Positions 36,817 through 46,418 are shown, counted from the stretch's first letter. The stretch is 64,000 nucleotides of DNA from Salinispora pacifica CNR114 (GCF_000514775.1 NZ_AZWO01000015.1:29236-93235), one strand, 5' to 3'. The notes: generated from the letters alone by a model not told the origin. Program-made: numbers and translations.

Positions 36817-37637
36817 CCGCGTATGTCGAACAGACCGGACCGAGGGCCGTGCCGACCGCCTCGGGGACGACGTCGGCCGCGCCGGAGCTGACGCCGGCCG
36901 CGCCGGAGCCGGTCACCAAGCGCTTCGAGTTCGTCCTGGGCCTCGCCGACGACGCGCTCGTCGCGGCCCAGCGGCTCGCCGAGTGGTGCACCCGCGGGCC
37001 GGAGATGGAAGAGGACATCGCCCTGTCCAACATCGCCCTCGACCAGCTTGGGGCGGCACGCCTGCTGTTGACCTACGCGGGCGAGTTGGAGGGAGCTGGG
37101 CGGGACGAGGACGCGTTGGCGTACCGGCGCGACGACCGGGAGTTCCGCAACTGCCTCCTGGTCGAGCTGCCCAACGGTGACTTCGCGGTGACCATGGCGA
37201 AGCTGCTCTTCCTGGCGGCGTACCAGGTGCCGCTCTACACCGCGCTGGCCGGCTGCGGCGACGAGCGGCTGGCCGCGATCGGGGCGAAGGCGCGCAAGGA
37301 GTCGGCCTACCACCTGGATCATGCCTCGTTGTGGGTACGGCGGCTCGGCGACGGCACCGACGAGTCACACCGCCGGATGCAGGCGGCGGTGGACGAGGTG
37401 TGGCCGTACCCGCACGAACTCCTCACCCCGGACCCGACCGCGCCGGTCGACCCGGCCACCCTGCGCGCCGACTTCGACTCGGTCGTCTCCAGTGTGCTCA
37501 CCGAGGCCACGTTGACGGTGCCCGAGACCTCCTGGACGCCGGCCGGCGGCCGGAACGGCGTGCACACCGAGCACCTGTCCTACCTGCTCGCCGAGCTGCA
37601 GGTGCTACACCGCGCGCATCCCGGAGCGTCCTGGTGA
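36813..37637 (+). CDS. paaC: 1,2-phenylacetyl-CoA epoxidase subunit PaaC
   Basis: 274 residues. Ferritin-like helical fold: LADDALVAAQRLAEWCTRGP, SNIALDQLGAARLLLTYAGE and RKESAYHLDHASLWVRRLGD. It is the structural partner of PaaA and has lost a functional metal site in characterised homologues. The first 35 residues are a low-complexity Thr/Ala/Pro extension. GTG start overlaps paaB, and the stop overlaps paaD. Confidence 0.95.
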   Translation: MTAYVEQTGPRAVPTASGTTSAAPELTPAAPEPVTKRFEFVLGLADDALVAAQRLAEWCTRGPEMEEDIALSNIALDQLGAARLLLTYAGELEGAGRDEDALAYRRDDREFRNCLLVELPNGDFAVTMAKLLFLAAYQVPLYTALAGCGDERLAAIGAKARKESAYHLDHASLWVRRLGDGTDESHRRMQAAVDEVWPYPHELLTPDPTAPVDPATLRADFDSVVSSVLTEATLTVPETSWTPAGGRNGVHTEHLSYLLAELQVLHRAHPGASW

Positions 37638-38110
37638 CGACCGCCCGGGCCGCGGTGGCCGCGGTGGTGGATCCCGAGCTTCGGGTGATCACCATCGAAG
37701 AACTCGGCATTCTGCGGTCGGTTGCCGAGGAGCCGGCCACCGGTCGGGTGGTGGTCACCATCACCCCCACCTACACCGGTTGCCCGGCGATGGATGTGAT
37801 CCGGGCCGACATCCGTCGGGCGCTCGTCGCCGCCGGCCACCCGCCGGCCGAGGTCCGTACGGTCTACACGCCGGCGTGGAGCACCGACTGGATCACCGAG
37901 GCGGGGCGGGCCAAGCTCGCCCGGGCCGGCATCGCCCCACCGGGTCCGGTCCGCCCCACCGGCCCGGTACCGCTGACCCTGACCGTCCGCTGCCCGTGGT
38001 GCGGATCCCCGGAGACCGAGCAGATCAGCCGCTTCGGCTCGACCGCGTGTAAGGCTTTACGACGCTGCCGATCCTGTACTGAACCCTTCGACCACCTGAA
38101 GGCACTGTGA
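37634..38110 (+). CDS. paaD: Phenylacetyl-CoA epoxidase maturation protein PaaD
   Basis: 158 residues from GTG 37634, overlapping the paaC stop; the frame is open upstream only as a shadow of paaC. A DUF59/MIP18 domain with TPTYTGCPAMDVI is followed by a zinc-ribbon-like CPWCGSPETE and CRSCTEPF pair of CXXC motifs. It is thought to deliver or mature the iron centres of the epoxidase. It overlaps paaE by 4 bp. Confidence 0.93.
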   Translation: MTTARAAVAAVVDPELRVITIEELGILRSVAEEPATGRVVVTITPTYTGCPAMDVIRADIRRALVAAGHPPAEVRTVYTPAWSTDWITEAGRAKLARAGIAPPGPVRPTGPVPLTLTVRCPWCGSPETEQISRFGSTACKALRRCRSCTEPFDHLKAL

Positions 38111-39216
38111 CTGTCACGATCACCCGGCCGACCCGTCGTCGGCCGGTCTTCCACCCGCTGCCCGTGGCCACCGTCGACCGGCTCACCGCCGACGCGGTGG
38201 CGGTCACCTTCGCCGTACCGGACGAGCTGCGCGCGAGCTTCGCGTTCGACCCCGGCCAGCACCTCACCGTGCGCCGGACGACGGAGCAGGGCGAGGAGGT
38301 ACGGCGCTCGTACTCGATCTGTTCGACGCCCCAGGATCTGGGCCAGCGGGGCGTGCTGCGGATCGGGGTCCGGGAGATCCCCGGCGGCGCCTTCTCCGGG
38401 TACGCCTGTGGGGCGCTACGGGGCGGGGACACCGTCGAGGTGCTGCCGCCGCTCGGTCACTTCACCACCGCGCTGCACCCGGACCGGGTACGCGCCTACG
38501 CGGCGGTGGCCGCCGGCTCCGGCATCACCCCGGTGCTATCCCTGGTCACCACGGCCCTGGCCGTCGAGCCCGCCAGCACCTTCACCCTGGTGTACGGCAA
38601 CCGCGCGGCGAACACCGTGATGTTCGCCGAGGAACTCGCCGACCTGAAGGACCGGTACCCGACCCGGCTGCACCTGGTCCACGTGCTCTCCCGCGAACAG
38701 GGCGAGTCGCCCCTGCTCTCCGGCCGTGTCGACGCCGAGCGGCTGGGCCGGCTGCTGGACACCATCGTGCCGGGCGCGGCGATCGAGGAGTGGTTCCTCT
38801 GCGGCCCGTACGGGCTGGTGACGGACGCCCAGCGAGTGCTGGCCGCCCGGGGTGTCCCGGACGCCGCGGTGCACGCCGAGCTCTTCCACGTGGACGCGCC
38901 GCCGGAGCCGGTCCACCGCCCCGAGCACCAGCCGACGGCGGGTACCGAGGTCACGATCGTCCTGGACGGGCGTTCGTCCACGGTGACCATGGGGCGGGCG
39001 GATCGGGTGCTGGACGCGGCGCTGCGGGTCCGCGCGGAGCTGCCGTACGCGTGTAAGGGGGGCGTCTGCTCGACCTGCCGGGCGAAGGTCGTGGCCGGCG
39101 AGGTGACGATGGCCCGCAACTACGCGCTGGAGCCGGACGAGCTGGCGGCTGGTTACGTCCTGACCTGCCAGTCGAGCCCGACCACTGATCGGCTCACCGT
39201 TGACTACGATGCCTGA
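38107..39216 (+). CDS. paaE: Phenylacetyl-CoA epoxidase reductase PaaE
   Basis: 369 residues. FAD-binding domain (RRSYSICSTP), NAD(P) domain (AAGSGITPVLSL and FLCGPYGLV) and a C-terminal plant-type [2Fe-2S] ferredoxin with C316, C321 and C324 (CKGGVCSTC) and a last cysteine in LTCQSS. It passes electrons from NADPH to the PaaA di-iron centre. It is the last gene of the operon and is followed by a hairpin. Genes for PaaK ligase and for the later ring-opening steps are not in the window. Confidence 0.95.
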   Translation: MTVTITRPTRRRPVFHPLPVATVDRLTADAVAVTFAVPDELRASFAFDPGQHLTVRRTTEQGEEVRRSYSICSTPQDLGQRGVLRIGVREIPGGAFSGYACGALRGGDTVEVLPPLGHFTTALHPDRVRAYAAVAAGSGITPVLSLVTTALAVEPASTFTLVYGNRAANTVMFAEELADLKDRYPTRLHLVHVLSREQGESPLLSGRVDAERLGRLLDTIVPGAAIEEWFLCGPYGLVTDAQRVLAARGVPDAAVHAELFHVDAPPEPVHRPEHQPTAGTEVTIVLDGRSSTVTMGRADRVLDAALRVRAELPYACKGGVCSTCRAKVVAGEVTMARNYALEPDELAAGYVLTCQSSPTTDRLTVDYDA

Positions 39217-39229
39217 CGCCACCGGATGG

Positions 39230-39251
39230 GGCCGGCCGCGGACGGCCGGCC
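39230..39251 (+). terminator. Hairpin terminator of the paa operon
   Basis: Perfect 9-bp arms GGCCGGCCG and CGGCCGGCC with a 4-base loop, 13 bp after the paaE stop, followed by TTCC. Confidence 0.8.
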
Positions 39252-39331
39252 TTCCCGGCGGCGGCGGGGTTGAGGGGCCGGAGAGCTCACACCGCCGGTG
39301 GCCGCTCGTCACGGGTTGGGCCGGGGCGACG

Positions 39332-39344
39332 TAGGCTCGGGAGC
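39332..39344 (+). promoter_or_regulatory. Candidate leaderless -10 box of mqnC
   Basis: TAGGCT (39332-39337) lies 7 nt before GTG 39345 and no ribosome-binding site is present. Confidence 0.5.
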
Positions 39345-40535
39345 GTGACGGTGAGCCGGGAGATCAACGACATCCTGCAGCGCGGCGCGGACGGCGGGCG
39401 GATCACGCCTGAGGAGGCCCTGCTGCTCTACACCGAAGCGCCCCTGCACGCGCTGGGTGAGGCGGCCGATGCGGTACGCCGGCGGTGGTACCCGGACAAC
39501 ATCGTCACGTATCTGATCGACCGCAACATCAACTACACGAACGTCTGCGTGACGGCGTGCCGGTTCTGTGCCTTCTACCGTGCGCCCAAGCACCGGGAGG
39601 GCTGGACCCACCCGACGGAGGAGATCCTGCGCCGCTGCGGTGAGGCGGTCGAGCTGGGCGCCACCCAGGTAATGCTGCAGGGTGGGCACCATCCCGACTA
39701 CGGGGTGGAGTACTACGAGGAGCTCTTCTCCTCGGTGAAGCGGGCCTACCCGCAGCTCGCCATCCACTCGATCGGCCCGAGCGAGATCCTGCACATGGCG
39801 AAGGTGTCCGGCGTGGGGCTGACCGAGGCCATCACCCGGATCAAGGCGGCCGGCCTGGACTCGATCGCGGGCGCCGGCGCCGAGATGCTGCCGGCCCGGC
39901 CGCGGAAGGCGATCGCGCCGTTGAAGGAGTCCGGTGAGCGCTGGCTCGAGGTGATGGAGCTCGCCCACCAGCAGGGCGTCGAGTCGACCGCGACGATGAT
40001 GATGGGCACCGGGGAGACCGCCAGCGAGCGGATCGAGCACCTCCGGATGATCCGCGACGTGCAGGATCGGACGCGGGGTTTCCGGGCGTTCATCCCGTGG
40101 ACCTACCAGCCGGAGAACAACCACCTCAAGGGGCGGACCCAGGCCACCACCCTGGAGTACCTGCGGCTGGTGGCGGTGTCCCGGCTCTTCTTCGAGACCG
40201 TGCCGCACCTCCAGGCGTCGTGGCTCACCACCGGCAAGGATGTCGGTCAGCTCGCGCTGCACATGGGGGTTGACGATCTGGGCTCGATCATGTTGGAGGA
40301 GAACGTCATCTCCTCGGCCGGAGCGCGGCACCGTTCGAACCTGCACGACCTGATCGGGATGATCCGGTCGGCGGACCGGATCCCCGCTCAGCGGGACACC
40401 CACTACCGGCGACTCGCCGTGCACCGCACCCCCGCCGAGGACCCGCGGGATGACCGGGTGGTGTCGCACTTCTCGTCGATCGCCCTGCCCGGCGGCGGTG
40501 CCGGGAAGACGCTGCCACTGGTTGACGCCGGCTGA
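39345..40535 (+). CDS. mqnC: Cyclic dehypoxanthinyl futalosine synthase (radical SAM)
   Basis: 396 residues from GTG 39345 (GTG 39351 is also possible). Radical SAM cluster C68-VTA-C72-RF-C75 then AFYRAPKHREGW. It converts dehypoxanthine futalosine to the cyclic form, the fourth step of the futalosine route. It resembles MqnE at 19.9 kb in overall plan but differs in the sequence around the cluster and at the C-terminus, so the two are not copies with one function. It lies between the paa terminator and menG. Confidence 0.95.
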   Translation: MTVSREINDILQRGADGGRITPEEALLLYTEAPLHALGEAADAVRRRWYPDNIVTYLIDRNINYTNVCVTACRFCAFYRAPKHREGWTHPTEEILRRCGEAVELGATQVMLQGGHHPDYGVEYYEELFSSVKRAYPQLAIHSIGPSEILHMAKVSGVGLTEAITRIKAAGLDSIAGAGAEMLPARPRKAIAPLKESGERWLEVMELAHQQGVESTATMMMGTGETASERIEHLRMIRDVQDRTRGFRAFIPWTYQPENNHLKGRTQATTLEYLRLVAVSRLFFETVPHLQASWLTTGKDVGQLALHMGVDDLGSIMLEENVISSAGARHRSNLHDLIGMIRSADRIPAQRDTHYRRLAVHRTPAEDPRDDRVVSHFSSIALPGGGAGKTLPLVDAG

Positions 40536-40859
40536 GATGGCCGGCTGGCGCCACCCGCGGATGAGGTTCCACGGGTGGGCCGGACGGCTCAGCGGCTGTG
40601 GGCCGAAGGTATCGACCTCGGTGACCTGTTGCTGGGTGATGGTCCACGTTGAGGTTGACAACCGCCGTTGGTCCGGACATCCCCCGGCGTGGCTGCGGGG
40701 GGCCACGTCAGCCTGCCCGCACAGTGGGCTATCCAGGGTGATTGACCAGTCAGCGGCGACGAGGCGGGCCGTCGGCCCGCTCCGTCCGTGAGCTGCGGCG
40801 CGGATGTCCTGGTAGGGGGGCCTCCCGGCGGGAGGTGCGACGGCTGGCACAGTGGAGGG
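40536..40859. other. 324-bp intergenic stretch between mqnC and menG
   Basis: No supported gene. A weak hairpin CGTGGC/GCCACG (40688-40707) may end mqnC transcription, and a stronger hairpin around CCTCCCG/CGGGAGG lies at about 40821-40835, 25 bp before menG. The rest shows nothing clear. Confidence 0.5.
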
Positions 40860-41567
40860 GTGAGTACGTCTCAGGGCCAGCGCGCCAGCCTGGACAAGCA
40901 GCCGCATGAGGTCGCCGCGATGTTCGACGGGGTGGCCGCCCGCTACGACCTGGCGAATACCGTTCTCTCCTTCGGGCGGGACCGGTCCTGGCGGCGGGCG
41001 ACCCGGGCCGCGCTGGGCCTGCGGCCTGGCGAGCGGGTGTTGGACGTGGGTGCCGGCACCGGCGTCTCGACCGGGGAGCTCGCCCGTTCGGGGGCGTACG
41101 CGGTCGGCGCCGACCTCTCCCTGGGTATGTTGGCCGCGGGTCGGCGGGCCCGCCCCGAGGTGCCCCTGTTGGCCGGGGACGCGCTGCGGTTGCCCTTCGC
41201 CGACGCCAGCTTCGACGCGGTGACCATCTCCTTCGCGCTGCGCAACGTGCAGGACACCGCGGCGGCGCTGCGCGAGTTGGCCCGGGTCACGAAGCCCGGC
41301 GGCCGGCTGGTGGTCTGTGAGTTCAGCACCCCGGTCAACCCCGCCTTCCGCACGATCTACCTGTCATATCTGATGCGGTCGCTGCCGGCGGTGGCGCGGT
41401 CGGTGGCGAGCAGCCCGGACGCGTACGTCTATCTGGCGGAGTCGATCCGCGCGTGGCCGGATCAGGCGGCGCTGGCGGAGCTGATCGGGTCGGCGGGCTG
41501 GCAGCGGGTGGGCTGGCGCAATCTGACCGGCGGCATCGTCGCGCTGCACCGTGCCTTCCGGCCGTGA
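40860..41567 (+). CDS. menG: Demethylmenaquinone methyltransferase (MenG/UbiE family)
   Basis: 235 residues from GTG 40860. The SAM-binding motif is [16 protein letters not shown], and UbiE signatures are [20 protein letters not shown] near the N-terminus and [18 protein letters not shown] in the middle. It adds the ring methyl group in the last step of menaquinone synthesis. GGAGGG touches the start codon so cannot be a normal ribosome site; CACAGT is 6 nt upstream and may be a leaderless -10 box. It is followed by the reductase and nuo genes. Confidence 0.94.
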   Translation: MSTSQGQRASLDKQPHEVAAMFDGVAARYDLANTVLSFGRDRSWRRATRAALGLRPGERVLDVGAGTGVSTGELARSGAYAVGADLSLGMLAAGRRARPEVPLLAGDALRLPFADASFDAVTISFALRNVQDTAAALRELARVTKPGGRLVVCEFSTPVNPAFRTIYLSYLMRSLPAVARSVASSPDAYVYLAESIRAWPDQAALAELIGSAGWQRVGWRNLTGGIVALHRAFRP

Positions 41568-41672
41568 CGGCGGCGTCCGTGCCTCGGGCAGGCCGGCCGC
41601 AGAACGGCGATTCGTGCCGAAGCGAGCCGACACCTCGCCCCTGCCGCGCTGACCGGCAGGTTCCGCGGCAAG

Positions 41673-41689
41673 TTAGGTGCCCCTAATAT
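41673..41689 (+). promoter_or_regulatory. Inverted repeat overlapping a TAATAT -10-like hexamer
   Basis: TTAGG and CCTAA (41673-41677, 41682-41686) flank four bases; the second arm shares bases with TAATAT (41684-41689). It is a probable promoter element before the Rex-like site. The arms recall iron-regulator half-sites but the spacing does not fit. Confidence 0.45.
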
Positions 41690-41731
41690 GCGGCCGGCAG
41701 CTGGCCGGTCATAGACTCCGTACCGTCTGGC

Positions 41732-41749
41732 TTGTGAACGTTTTCACGA
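41732..41749 (+). promoter_or_regulatory. Rex operator-like site (NADH/NAD+ redox sensor)
   Basis: TTGTGAACGTTTTCACGA matches the Streptomyces Rex consensus TGTGAACNNNTTCACA with one mismatch in the last position (G for A). It lies 22 bp before the reductase gene that precedes nuoA. Rex represses respiratory genes, including nuo in Streptomyces, when NADH is low relative to NAD+. Confidence 0.75.
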
Positions 41750-41771
41750 GCGTGCGGGAGGGGAGGTGCGG

Positions 41772-43043
41772 ATGACCACGGAGAACGACGCCGAGGTGAT
41801 TGTCGTGGGCGCGGGCCCAGGTGGTTCGGCGACCGCGTACCACCTGGCCCAGCACGGCGTCCGAGTGTTGCTGCTGGAGAAGACCGAGTTCCCCCGGGAG
41901 AAGGTCTGCGGCGACGGGTTGACCCCGCGCGCGGTGCGCCAGCTGGTGCGGATGGGCGTGGACACCTCGGTCGAGGCGGGCTGGGTGCGCAACCGGGGCC
42001 TGCGGGTCGTCGGCGGTGGCCTCCGCCTCGAACTGGACTGGCCCGACCTGGCCAGCTTCCCCAACTACGGCCTGGTGCGTCCCCGGCTGGACTTCGACGA
42101 ACTGCTCGCCCGGCGCGCCGTCGCCGCCGGCGCCGAGTTGCGCACCGCGGTGGAGGTCACCGCCCCGATCTTCGACCGTGCCGGCCGGGTGGTCGGGGTA
42201 GAGGCGGCGGTCGGCTCGGAGCAGGCACCGGCTACCTTCCGGGCGCCCCTCGTGGTCGCCGCGGACGGTGTGTCCGGTCGCTTCCCGCTCGCCCTCGGGC
42301 TGGCCAAGCGGGATGACCGACCGCTCGGCGTGGCGGTCCGGCGGTACTACCGCTGCCCGGCCAAACACGACGACAACTACCTCGAGTCCTGGCTGGAGCT
42401 GCGCCGCAAGGGCAGCGACGCGCTACTGCCCGGCTACGGCTGGATCTTCGGGCTGGGCGACGGCCGGGTGAACGTCGGGCTCGGTGTCCTGAACTCCTCC
42501 GCCGCCTTCGGTAAGACGAACTACCGGCGGTTGCTCACCGACTGGCTCGCCAACACCCCCGAGGAGTGGGGGATCGCCGACGAGGCCAACGCCGAGGGGT
42601 CGATTCTCGGCGCGGCGCTGCCGATGGGCTTCAACCGGGTGCCGCACTACTCGCGGGGAACGCTGCTCGTCGGCGACTCCGGCGGCATGGTCAACCCGTT
42701 CAACGGCGAGGGCATCGCGTACGCGATGGAGTCGGGGGAGCTGGCCGCGGAGGTCGCGGTACAGGCGCTCGCCCGTCCGGCCGGCTCCGAGCGGGAGCGC
42801 GCGCTGATGGCGTACCCGGCGGAGCTGAAGGCCCGGTTCGGCGGCTACTACCGGCTCGGCGGCATCTTCGTGAAGCTGATCGGTCGCCCCGAAATCATGC
42901 GGGCGGCCACGAAGTACGGCCTGCCGCACCCGATGTTGATGCGCTTCGTGCTCAAGTTGTTGGCCAACCTGACCGACCCGCGCGACGGGGATGCGATGGA
43001 CCGGGTCATCAACGCGATGACGAAGGCGGCGCCAGCTGTGTGA
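41772..43043 (+). CDS. Geranylgeranyl reductase family FAD-dependent oxidoreductase (possible menaquinone side-chain reductase)
   Basis: 423 residues from ATG 41772, with GGGAGG 5 nt upstream; GTG 41766 would place the site inside the gene. N-terminal FAD site VVGAGPGGSATAYHLA, then EFPREKVCGDGLTPRA, and C-terminal GDSGGMVNPFNGEGIAYAME, all typical of the family. Mycobacterial MenJ, a relative, saturates one isoprene unit of menaquinone; the place between menG and nuoA supports the same job here. Digeranylgeranyl lipid reduction is the alternative. Confidence 0.88.
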   Translation: MTTENDAEVIVVGAGPGGSATAYHLAQHGVRVLLLEKTEFPREKVCGDGLTPRAVRQLVRMGVDTSVEAGWVRNRGLRVVGGGLRLELDWPDLASFPNYGLVRPRLDFDELLARRAVAAGAELRTAVEVTAPIFDRAGRVVGVEAAVGSEQAPATFRAPLVVAADGVSGRFPLALGLAKRDDRPLGVAVRRYYRCPAKHDDNYLESWLELRRKGSDALLPGYGWIFGLGDGRVNVGLGVLNSSAAFGKTNYRRLLTDWLANTPEEWGIADEANAEGSILGAALPMGFNRVPHYSRGTLLVGDSGGMVNPFNGEGIAYAMESGELAAEVAVQALARPAGSERERALMAYPAELKARFGGYYRLGGIFVKLIGRPEIMRAATKYGLPHPMLMRFVLKLLANLTDPRDGDAMDRVINAMTKAAPAV

Positions 43044-43154
43044 CGCGGTCTGGATCGCGGTGTGTTTTGACCCCGCCGGCAATCGCCGATCGGGATGTGA
43101 ATAGTGTGATATTTGTCCAGCATCGAGGGCAGGGAAGGACGAGCAGGAGAAACG

Positions 43155-43520
43155 ATGTCGCTCTCGCCTTACATACCGATCATCGGGTTGTTCGCCCTCG
43201 CCGCGGCGTTCGCGCTGTTCTCCGTGGCAGCCGCCCGCCTCGCCGGCCCGCGCCGCTATAACCGGGCCAAGCTCGAGGCGTACGAGTGTGGAATCGAGCC
43301 GAGCCCGCAGCCGGTCGGTGGCGGCCGGTTTCCGATCAAGTTCTACCTGACGGCGATGCTATTTATCGTCTTCGACATCGAGATCATCTTCCTCTTTCCC
43401 TGGGCTGTCTCGTTCGATGCCCTGCCGATCTTCGGCCTTGTGGAGATGGTCCTGTTCATCGTCGCGGTCTTCGTCGCGTACGCCTTCGTGTGGCGGCGCG
43501 GCGGCCTGGACTGGGACTGA
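43155..43520 (+). CDS. nuoA: NADH-quinone oxidoreductase subunit A
   Basis: 121 residues from ATG 43155 with AGGAGA upstream. Three membrane helices, conserved YECGIEPSPQP loop and FKIK-like region RFPIKFYLTAMLFIVFDIEI. First gene of the 14-gene complex I operon. The 111-bp gap before it contains an AT-rich stretch (GTGAATAGTGTGATATTTGT) that could hold a separate promoter. Confidence 0.96.
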   Translation: MSLSPYIPIIGLFALAAAFALFSVAAARLAGPRRYNRAKLEAYECGIEPSPQPVGGGRFPIKFYLTAMLFIVFDIEIIFLFPWAVSFDALPIFGLVEMVLFIVAVFVAYAFVWRRGGLDWD

Positions 43521-43534
43521 GGAAGGAACCGTAG

Positions 43535-44215
43535 ATGGGTATCGAGGAGAAGCTCCCCGCCGGTGTCCTGCTCACCTCGGTGGAGAAGTTCGTCAACTGG
43601 TCGCGTAAGTCGTCGGTCTGGGGGGCCACCTTCGGCCTCGCCTGCTGCGCCATCGAGATGATGGCGGCCGGCGGACCGCACTACGACATGGGCCGTTGGG
43701 GCATGGAGGTCTTCCGGGCCTCACCCCGGCAGGCGGACCTGATGATCGTTGCCGGACGGGTGAGCCAGAAGATGGCCCCGGTGCTCCGGCAGATCTACGA
43801 CCAGATGGCCGAGCCCCGCTGGGTGCTGTCGATGGGCGTCTGCGCCAGCAGCGGCGGCATGTTCAACAACTACGCGATCGTCCAGGGCGTTGACCACGTC
43901 GTGCCGGTGGACATGTATCTGCCCGGCTGCCCGCCCCGGCCGGAGATGCTCATCGACGCGGTCCTCAAGCTCCGCGAGAAGATCATGCACGAGCCCCTCG
44001 GTCCGAACGGCCGCAAGATGATGGAGGCCCGCAAGGCGCGCGGTGACGTGCCGGTCGTGCCCTACGGGTCGATGCCGTCGTCGTACCGCAGCGACAAGGC
44101 CCGCCGCGCCGAGTGGACGAAGGCTGTCCGCGAGGGCCGCGAGGAGCAGCTGCGGATTGAGAACTGGATGAAGGCCCAGCCCCACCTGCAGCAGTACGAG
44201 GGGTTGAAGAAGTGA
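43535..44215 (+). CDS. nuoB: NADH-quinone oxidoreductase subunit B
   Basis: 226 residues. Holds the terminal N2 [4Fe-4S] cluster: the adjacent cysteines in [11 protein letters not shown], the cysteine in [11 protein letters not shown] and the one in [10 protein letters not shown]. Electrons leave from here to menaquinone. The C-terminal 45 residues are a charged extension found in actinobacteria. AGGAAGG precedes the ATG. Confidence 0.97.
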   Translation: MGIEEKLPAGVLLTSVEKFVNWSRKSSVWGATFGLACCAIEMMAAGGPHYDMGRWGMEVFRASPRQADLMIVAGRVSQKMAPVLRQIYDQMAEPRWVLSMGVCASSGGMFNNYAIVQGVDHVVPVDMYLPGCPPRPEMLIDAVLKLREKIMHEPLGPNGRKMMEARKARGDVPVVPYGSMPSSYRSDKARRAEWTKAVREGREEQLRIENWMKAQPHLQQYEGLKK

Positions 44216-44258
44216 CTGAGCTTGCGAGCCCCGCGGTCGTGAACGGAGGGCCGGTGAC
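44216..44258 (+). repeat. Intergenic repeat with ribosome site, nuoB-nuoC
   Basis: Contains GAGCTTGCGAGCCCCGCGG and a related end ...GTGAACGGAGGG, the latter serving as the nuoC ribosome site. It recurs in the next gaps of this operon. Confidence 0.75.
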
Positions 44259-44996
44259 ATGAGCGCACCCCAGGACAGGACGGACGACGGCGGCGTGCCG
44301 GTACCGGTGACCCCGGCCGGGGCCACCGGCGGCGCTCCGGCCGAGCTACCCCCGTCGAGCCCCGCCGGGCGGGGGATGTTCGGCGACCAGGGCACCGGTG
44401 ATGTCTCCGGCTACGGCGGGCTGGTCCGCCCGCAACGGTCGATCGAGGCGGCCACGCGGCCGTACGGCGGCTACTTCGACGAGGTCACCGACGCGCTGGA
44501 GGAGGCGTACCCGGCCTTCGGCGAGGCGATCGAGAAGGTCGTGGTTGACCGGGGTGAGCTGACCCTGCACATCCGTCCGGAGCGGATCGCCGAGGTCTGC
44601 CAGGTGATGCGGGACGACCTCTCGCTCCGGTTCGAGCTCCTCTCGTCGGTATCCGGGGTGGACTACCTCGGCGCCGACGCCCGCCGGCTGCACGTGGTCT
44701 ACCAGCTGACCTCGATGACCTACCGGCGTCAGGTCCGGCTGGAGACGGCGGTCTCCGTCGAGGAGCCGCACCTGCCCAGCGTGACCAGCGTCTACCCGAC
44801 CGCCGACTGGCAGGAGCGGGAGACGTACGACATGTTCGGCGTCGTCTTCGACGGTCACCCCGGCCTGACCCGGATCCTCATGCCGGACGACTGGGAGGGC
44901 CACCCGCAGCGCAAGGACTACCCGCTGGGTGGCGTGCCGGTCGAGTACAAGGGCGCCGAGATCCCGCCACCGGACCGCCGGAGGTCGTACCAGTGA
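44259..44996 (+). CDS. nuoC: NADH-quinone oxidoreductase subunit C
   Basis: 245 residues. The first 60 are low-complexity Gly/Pro/Ala. The 30-kDa domain follows, with signature [20 protein letters not shown] and [20 protein letters not shown]. Peripheral arm subunit next to the quinone site. NuoC and NuoD are separate genes here, not a fusion. Confidence 0.96.
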   Translation: MSAPQDRTDDGGVPVPVTPAGATGGAPAELPPSSPAGRGMFGDQGTGDVSGYGGLVRPQRSIEAATRPYGGYFDEVTDALEEAYPAFGEAIEKVVVDRGELTLHIRPERIAEVCQVMRDDLSLRFELLSSVSGVDYLGADARRLHVVYQLTSMTYRRQVRLETAVSVEEPHLPSVTSVYPTADWQERETYDMFGVVFDGHPGLTRILMPDDWEGHPQRKDYPLGGVPVEYKGAEIPPPDRRRSYQ

Positions 44997-45092
44997 GTGA
45001 GCTTGCGAGCCCGGTCGCGAATGGAGGGCAGGGACGGTGAGCGCGAGGAGTGAGCTTGCGAGCCCCGCAGTCGCGAATGGAGGGCAGGCAGA
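44997..45092 (+). repeat. Double intergenic repeat, nuoC-nuoD
   Basis: Two copies (about 44997-45035 and 45049-45086) of TGAGCTTGCGAGCCC followed by GTCGCGAATGGAGGGCAG. The last copy supplies the nuoD ribosome site. Confidence 0.8.
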
Positions 45093-46418
45093 GTGAGCGC
45101 GTCCAACTACGCCACCGAGCGGGAGACCGCCGAGGGCAAGGTCTTTACCGTCACCGGCGGGGACTGGGATGTCGTCCTCTCCGGTACCGATCCGATCAAC
45201 GACGAGCGGATCGTCGTCAACATGGGTCCGCAGCACCCGTCCACGCACGGGGTGCTCCGGCTGGTGCTGGAGCTGGAGGGCGAGACGGTCCGTGAGCTCC
45301 GCTCGGTCGTCGGTTACCTGCACACCGGCATCGAGAAGAACATGGAGTTCCGGAACTGGGTCCAGGGTTCGGCCTTCGTGACCCGGATGGACTACCTCGC
45401 CCCGCTGTTCAACGAGACGGCGTACGCGCTGGCGGTGGAGAAGCTGCTCGGCATCGAGGAGCAGATCACCGAGCGGGCGACCACCATCCGGGTCCTGATG
45501 ATGGAGCTCAACCGGATCTCCTCGCACCTGGTCTGGGTGGCCACCACGGCCATGGAGCTGGGCGCGATCAACATGATGCTCTACGGCTTCCGGGAGCGGG
45601 AGTACGTCCTGGAGATCTTCGAGCTGATCACCGGGCTGCGGATGAACCACGCCTACGTCCGCCCGGGTGGGGTGGCGCAGGACGTGCCGGACGAGGCGAT
45701 CGCCAAGATCCGTGACTTCTTGAAGCTGATGCCGAAGAAGCTCGCGGAGTACGAGAAGATGCTCTCCGGTCAGCCGATCTGGCTGGAGCGGACGCAGAAC
45801 GTCGGGGTGCTCGACGCGACCGGCTGCCTCGCGCTGGGCGTGACCGGCCCGGTGCTGCGCTCCGCCGGCCTCGCCTGGGACCTGCGCAAGACGATGCCGT
45901 ACTGCGGCTACGAGACGTACGAGTTCGACGTGCCGACCCACACCGACGGTGACGTCTGGGGCCGGTACCTGGTCCGGCTGGCCGAGATTCGGGAGTCGTT
46001 GAAGCTCGTCGAGCAGGCGGTGGACCGGCTCCGGCCGGGCCCGGTGATGGTGGCGGATCGCAAGATCGCCTGGCCGGCGCAGCTCGCCATCGGGGTCGAC
46101 GGCATGGGTAACTCGCTGGAGCACGTGGCAAAGATCATGGGGCAGTCGATGGAGTCGCTGATCCATCACTTCAAGCTCGTCACCGAGGGCTTCCGGGTCC
46201 CGCCCGGCCAGGTGTACGTGGGCATTGAGGCGCCCCGGGGCGAGTTGGGGGTGCACGCGGTCTCCGACGGGGGGACCCGGCCGTACCGGGTGCACTACCG
46301 GGAGCCGAGCTTCGTCAACCTTCAGGCCCTGCCGGCGATGGCCGAGGGCGGCCTGATCGCGGACGTGATCGCCGGTGGCGCCTCGCTGGACCCGGTGATG
46401 GGTGGGTGTGACCGGTGA
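45093..46418 (+). CDS. nuoD: NADH-quinone oxidoreductase subunit D
   Basis: 441 residues from GTG 45093. 49-kDa subunit, with [20 protein letters not shown] at the quinone site and [11 protein letters not shown]. Together with NuoB it forms the menaquinone-reduction pocket. The first 30 residues are a short extension before the conserved core. Confidence 0.96.
   Translation: MSASNYATERETAEGKVFTVTGGDWDVVLSGTDPINDERIVVNMGPQHPSTHGVLRLVLELEGETVRELRSVVGYLHTGIEKNMEFRNWVQGSAFVTRMDYLAPLFNETAYALAVEKLLGIEEQITERATTIRVLMMELNRISSHLVWVATTAMELGAINMMLYGFREREYVLEIFELITGLRMNHAYVRPGGVAQDVPDEAIAKIRDFLKLMPKKLAEYEKMLSGQPIWLERTQNVGVLDATGCLALGVTGPVLRSAGLAWDLRKTMPYCGYETYEFDVPTHTDGDVWGRYLVRLAEIRESLKLVEQAVDRLRPGPVMVADRKIAWPAQLAIGVDGMGNSLEHVAKIMGQSMESLIHHFKLVTEGFRVPPGQVYVGIEAPRGELGVHAVSDGGTRPYRVHYREPSFVNLQALPAMAEGGLIADVIAGGASLDPVMGGCDR

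Noticed and set aside
40450..40791. 113-codon frame spanning the end of mqnC and the following gap
   Set aside because: It begins inside mqnC in another frame, has no ribosome site and no recognisable sequence.
41673..41691. DtxR/IdeR iron box before the reductase gene
   Set aside because: Only one half-site fits and the arm spacing is 5 bp too short for the 19-bp consensus.
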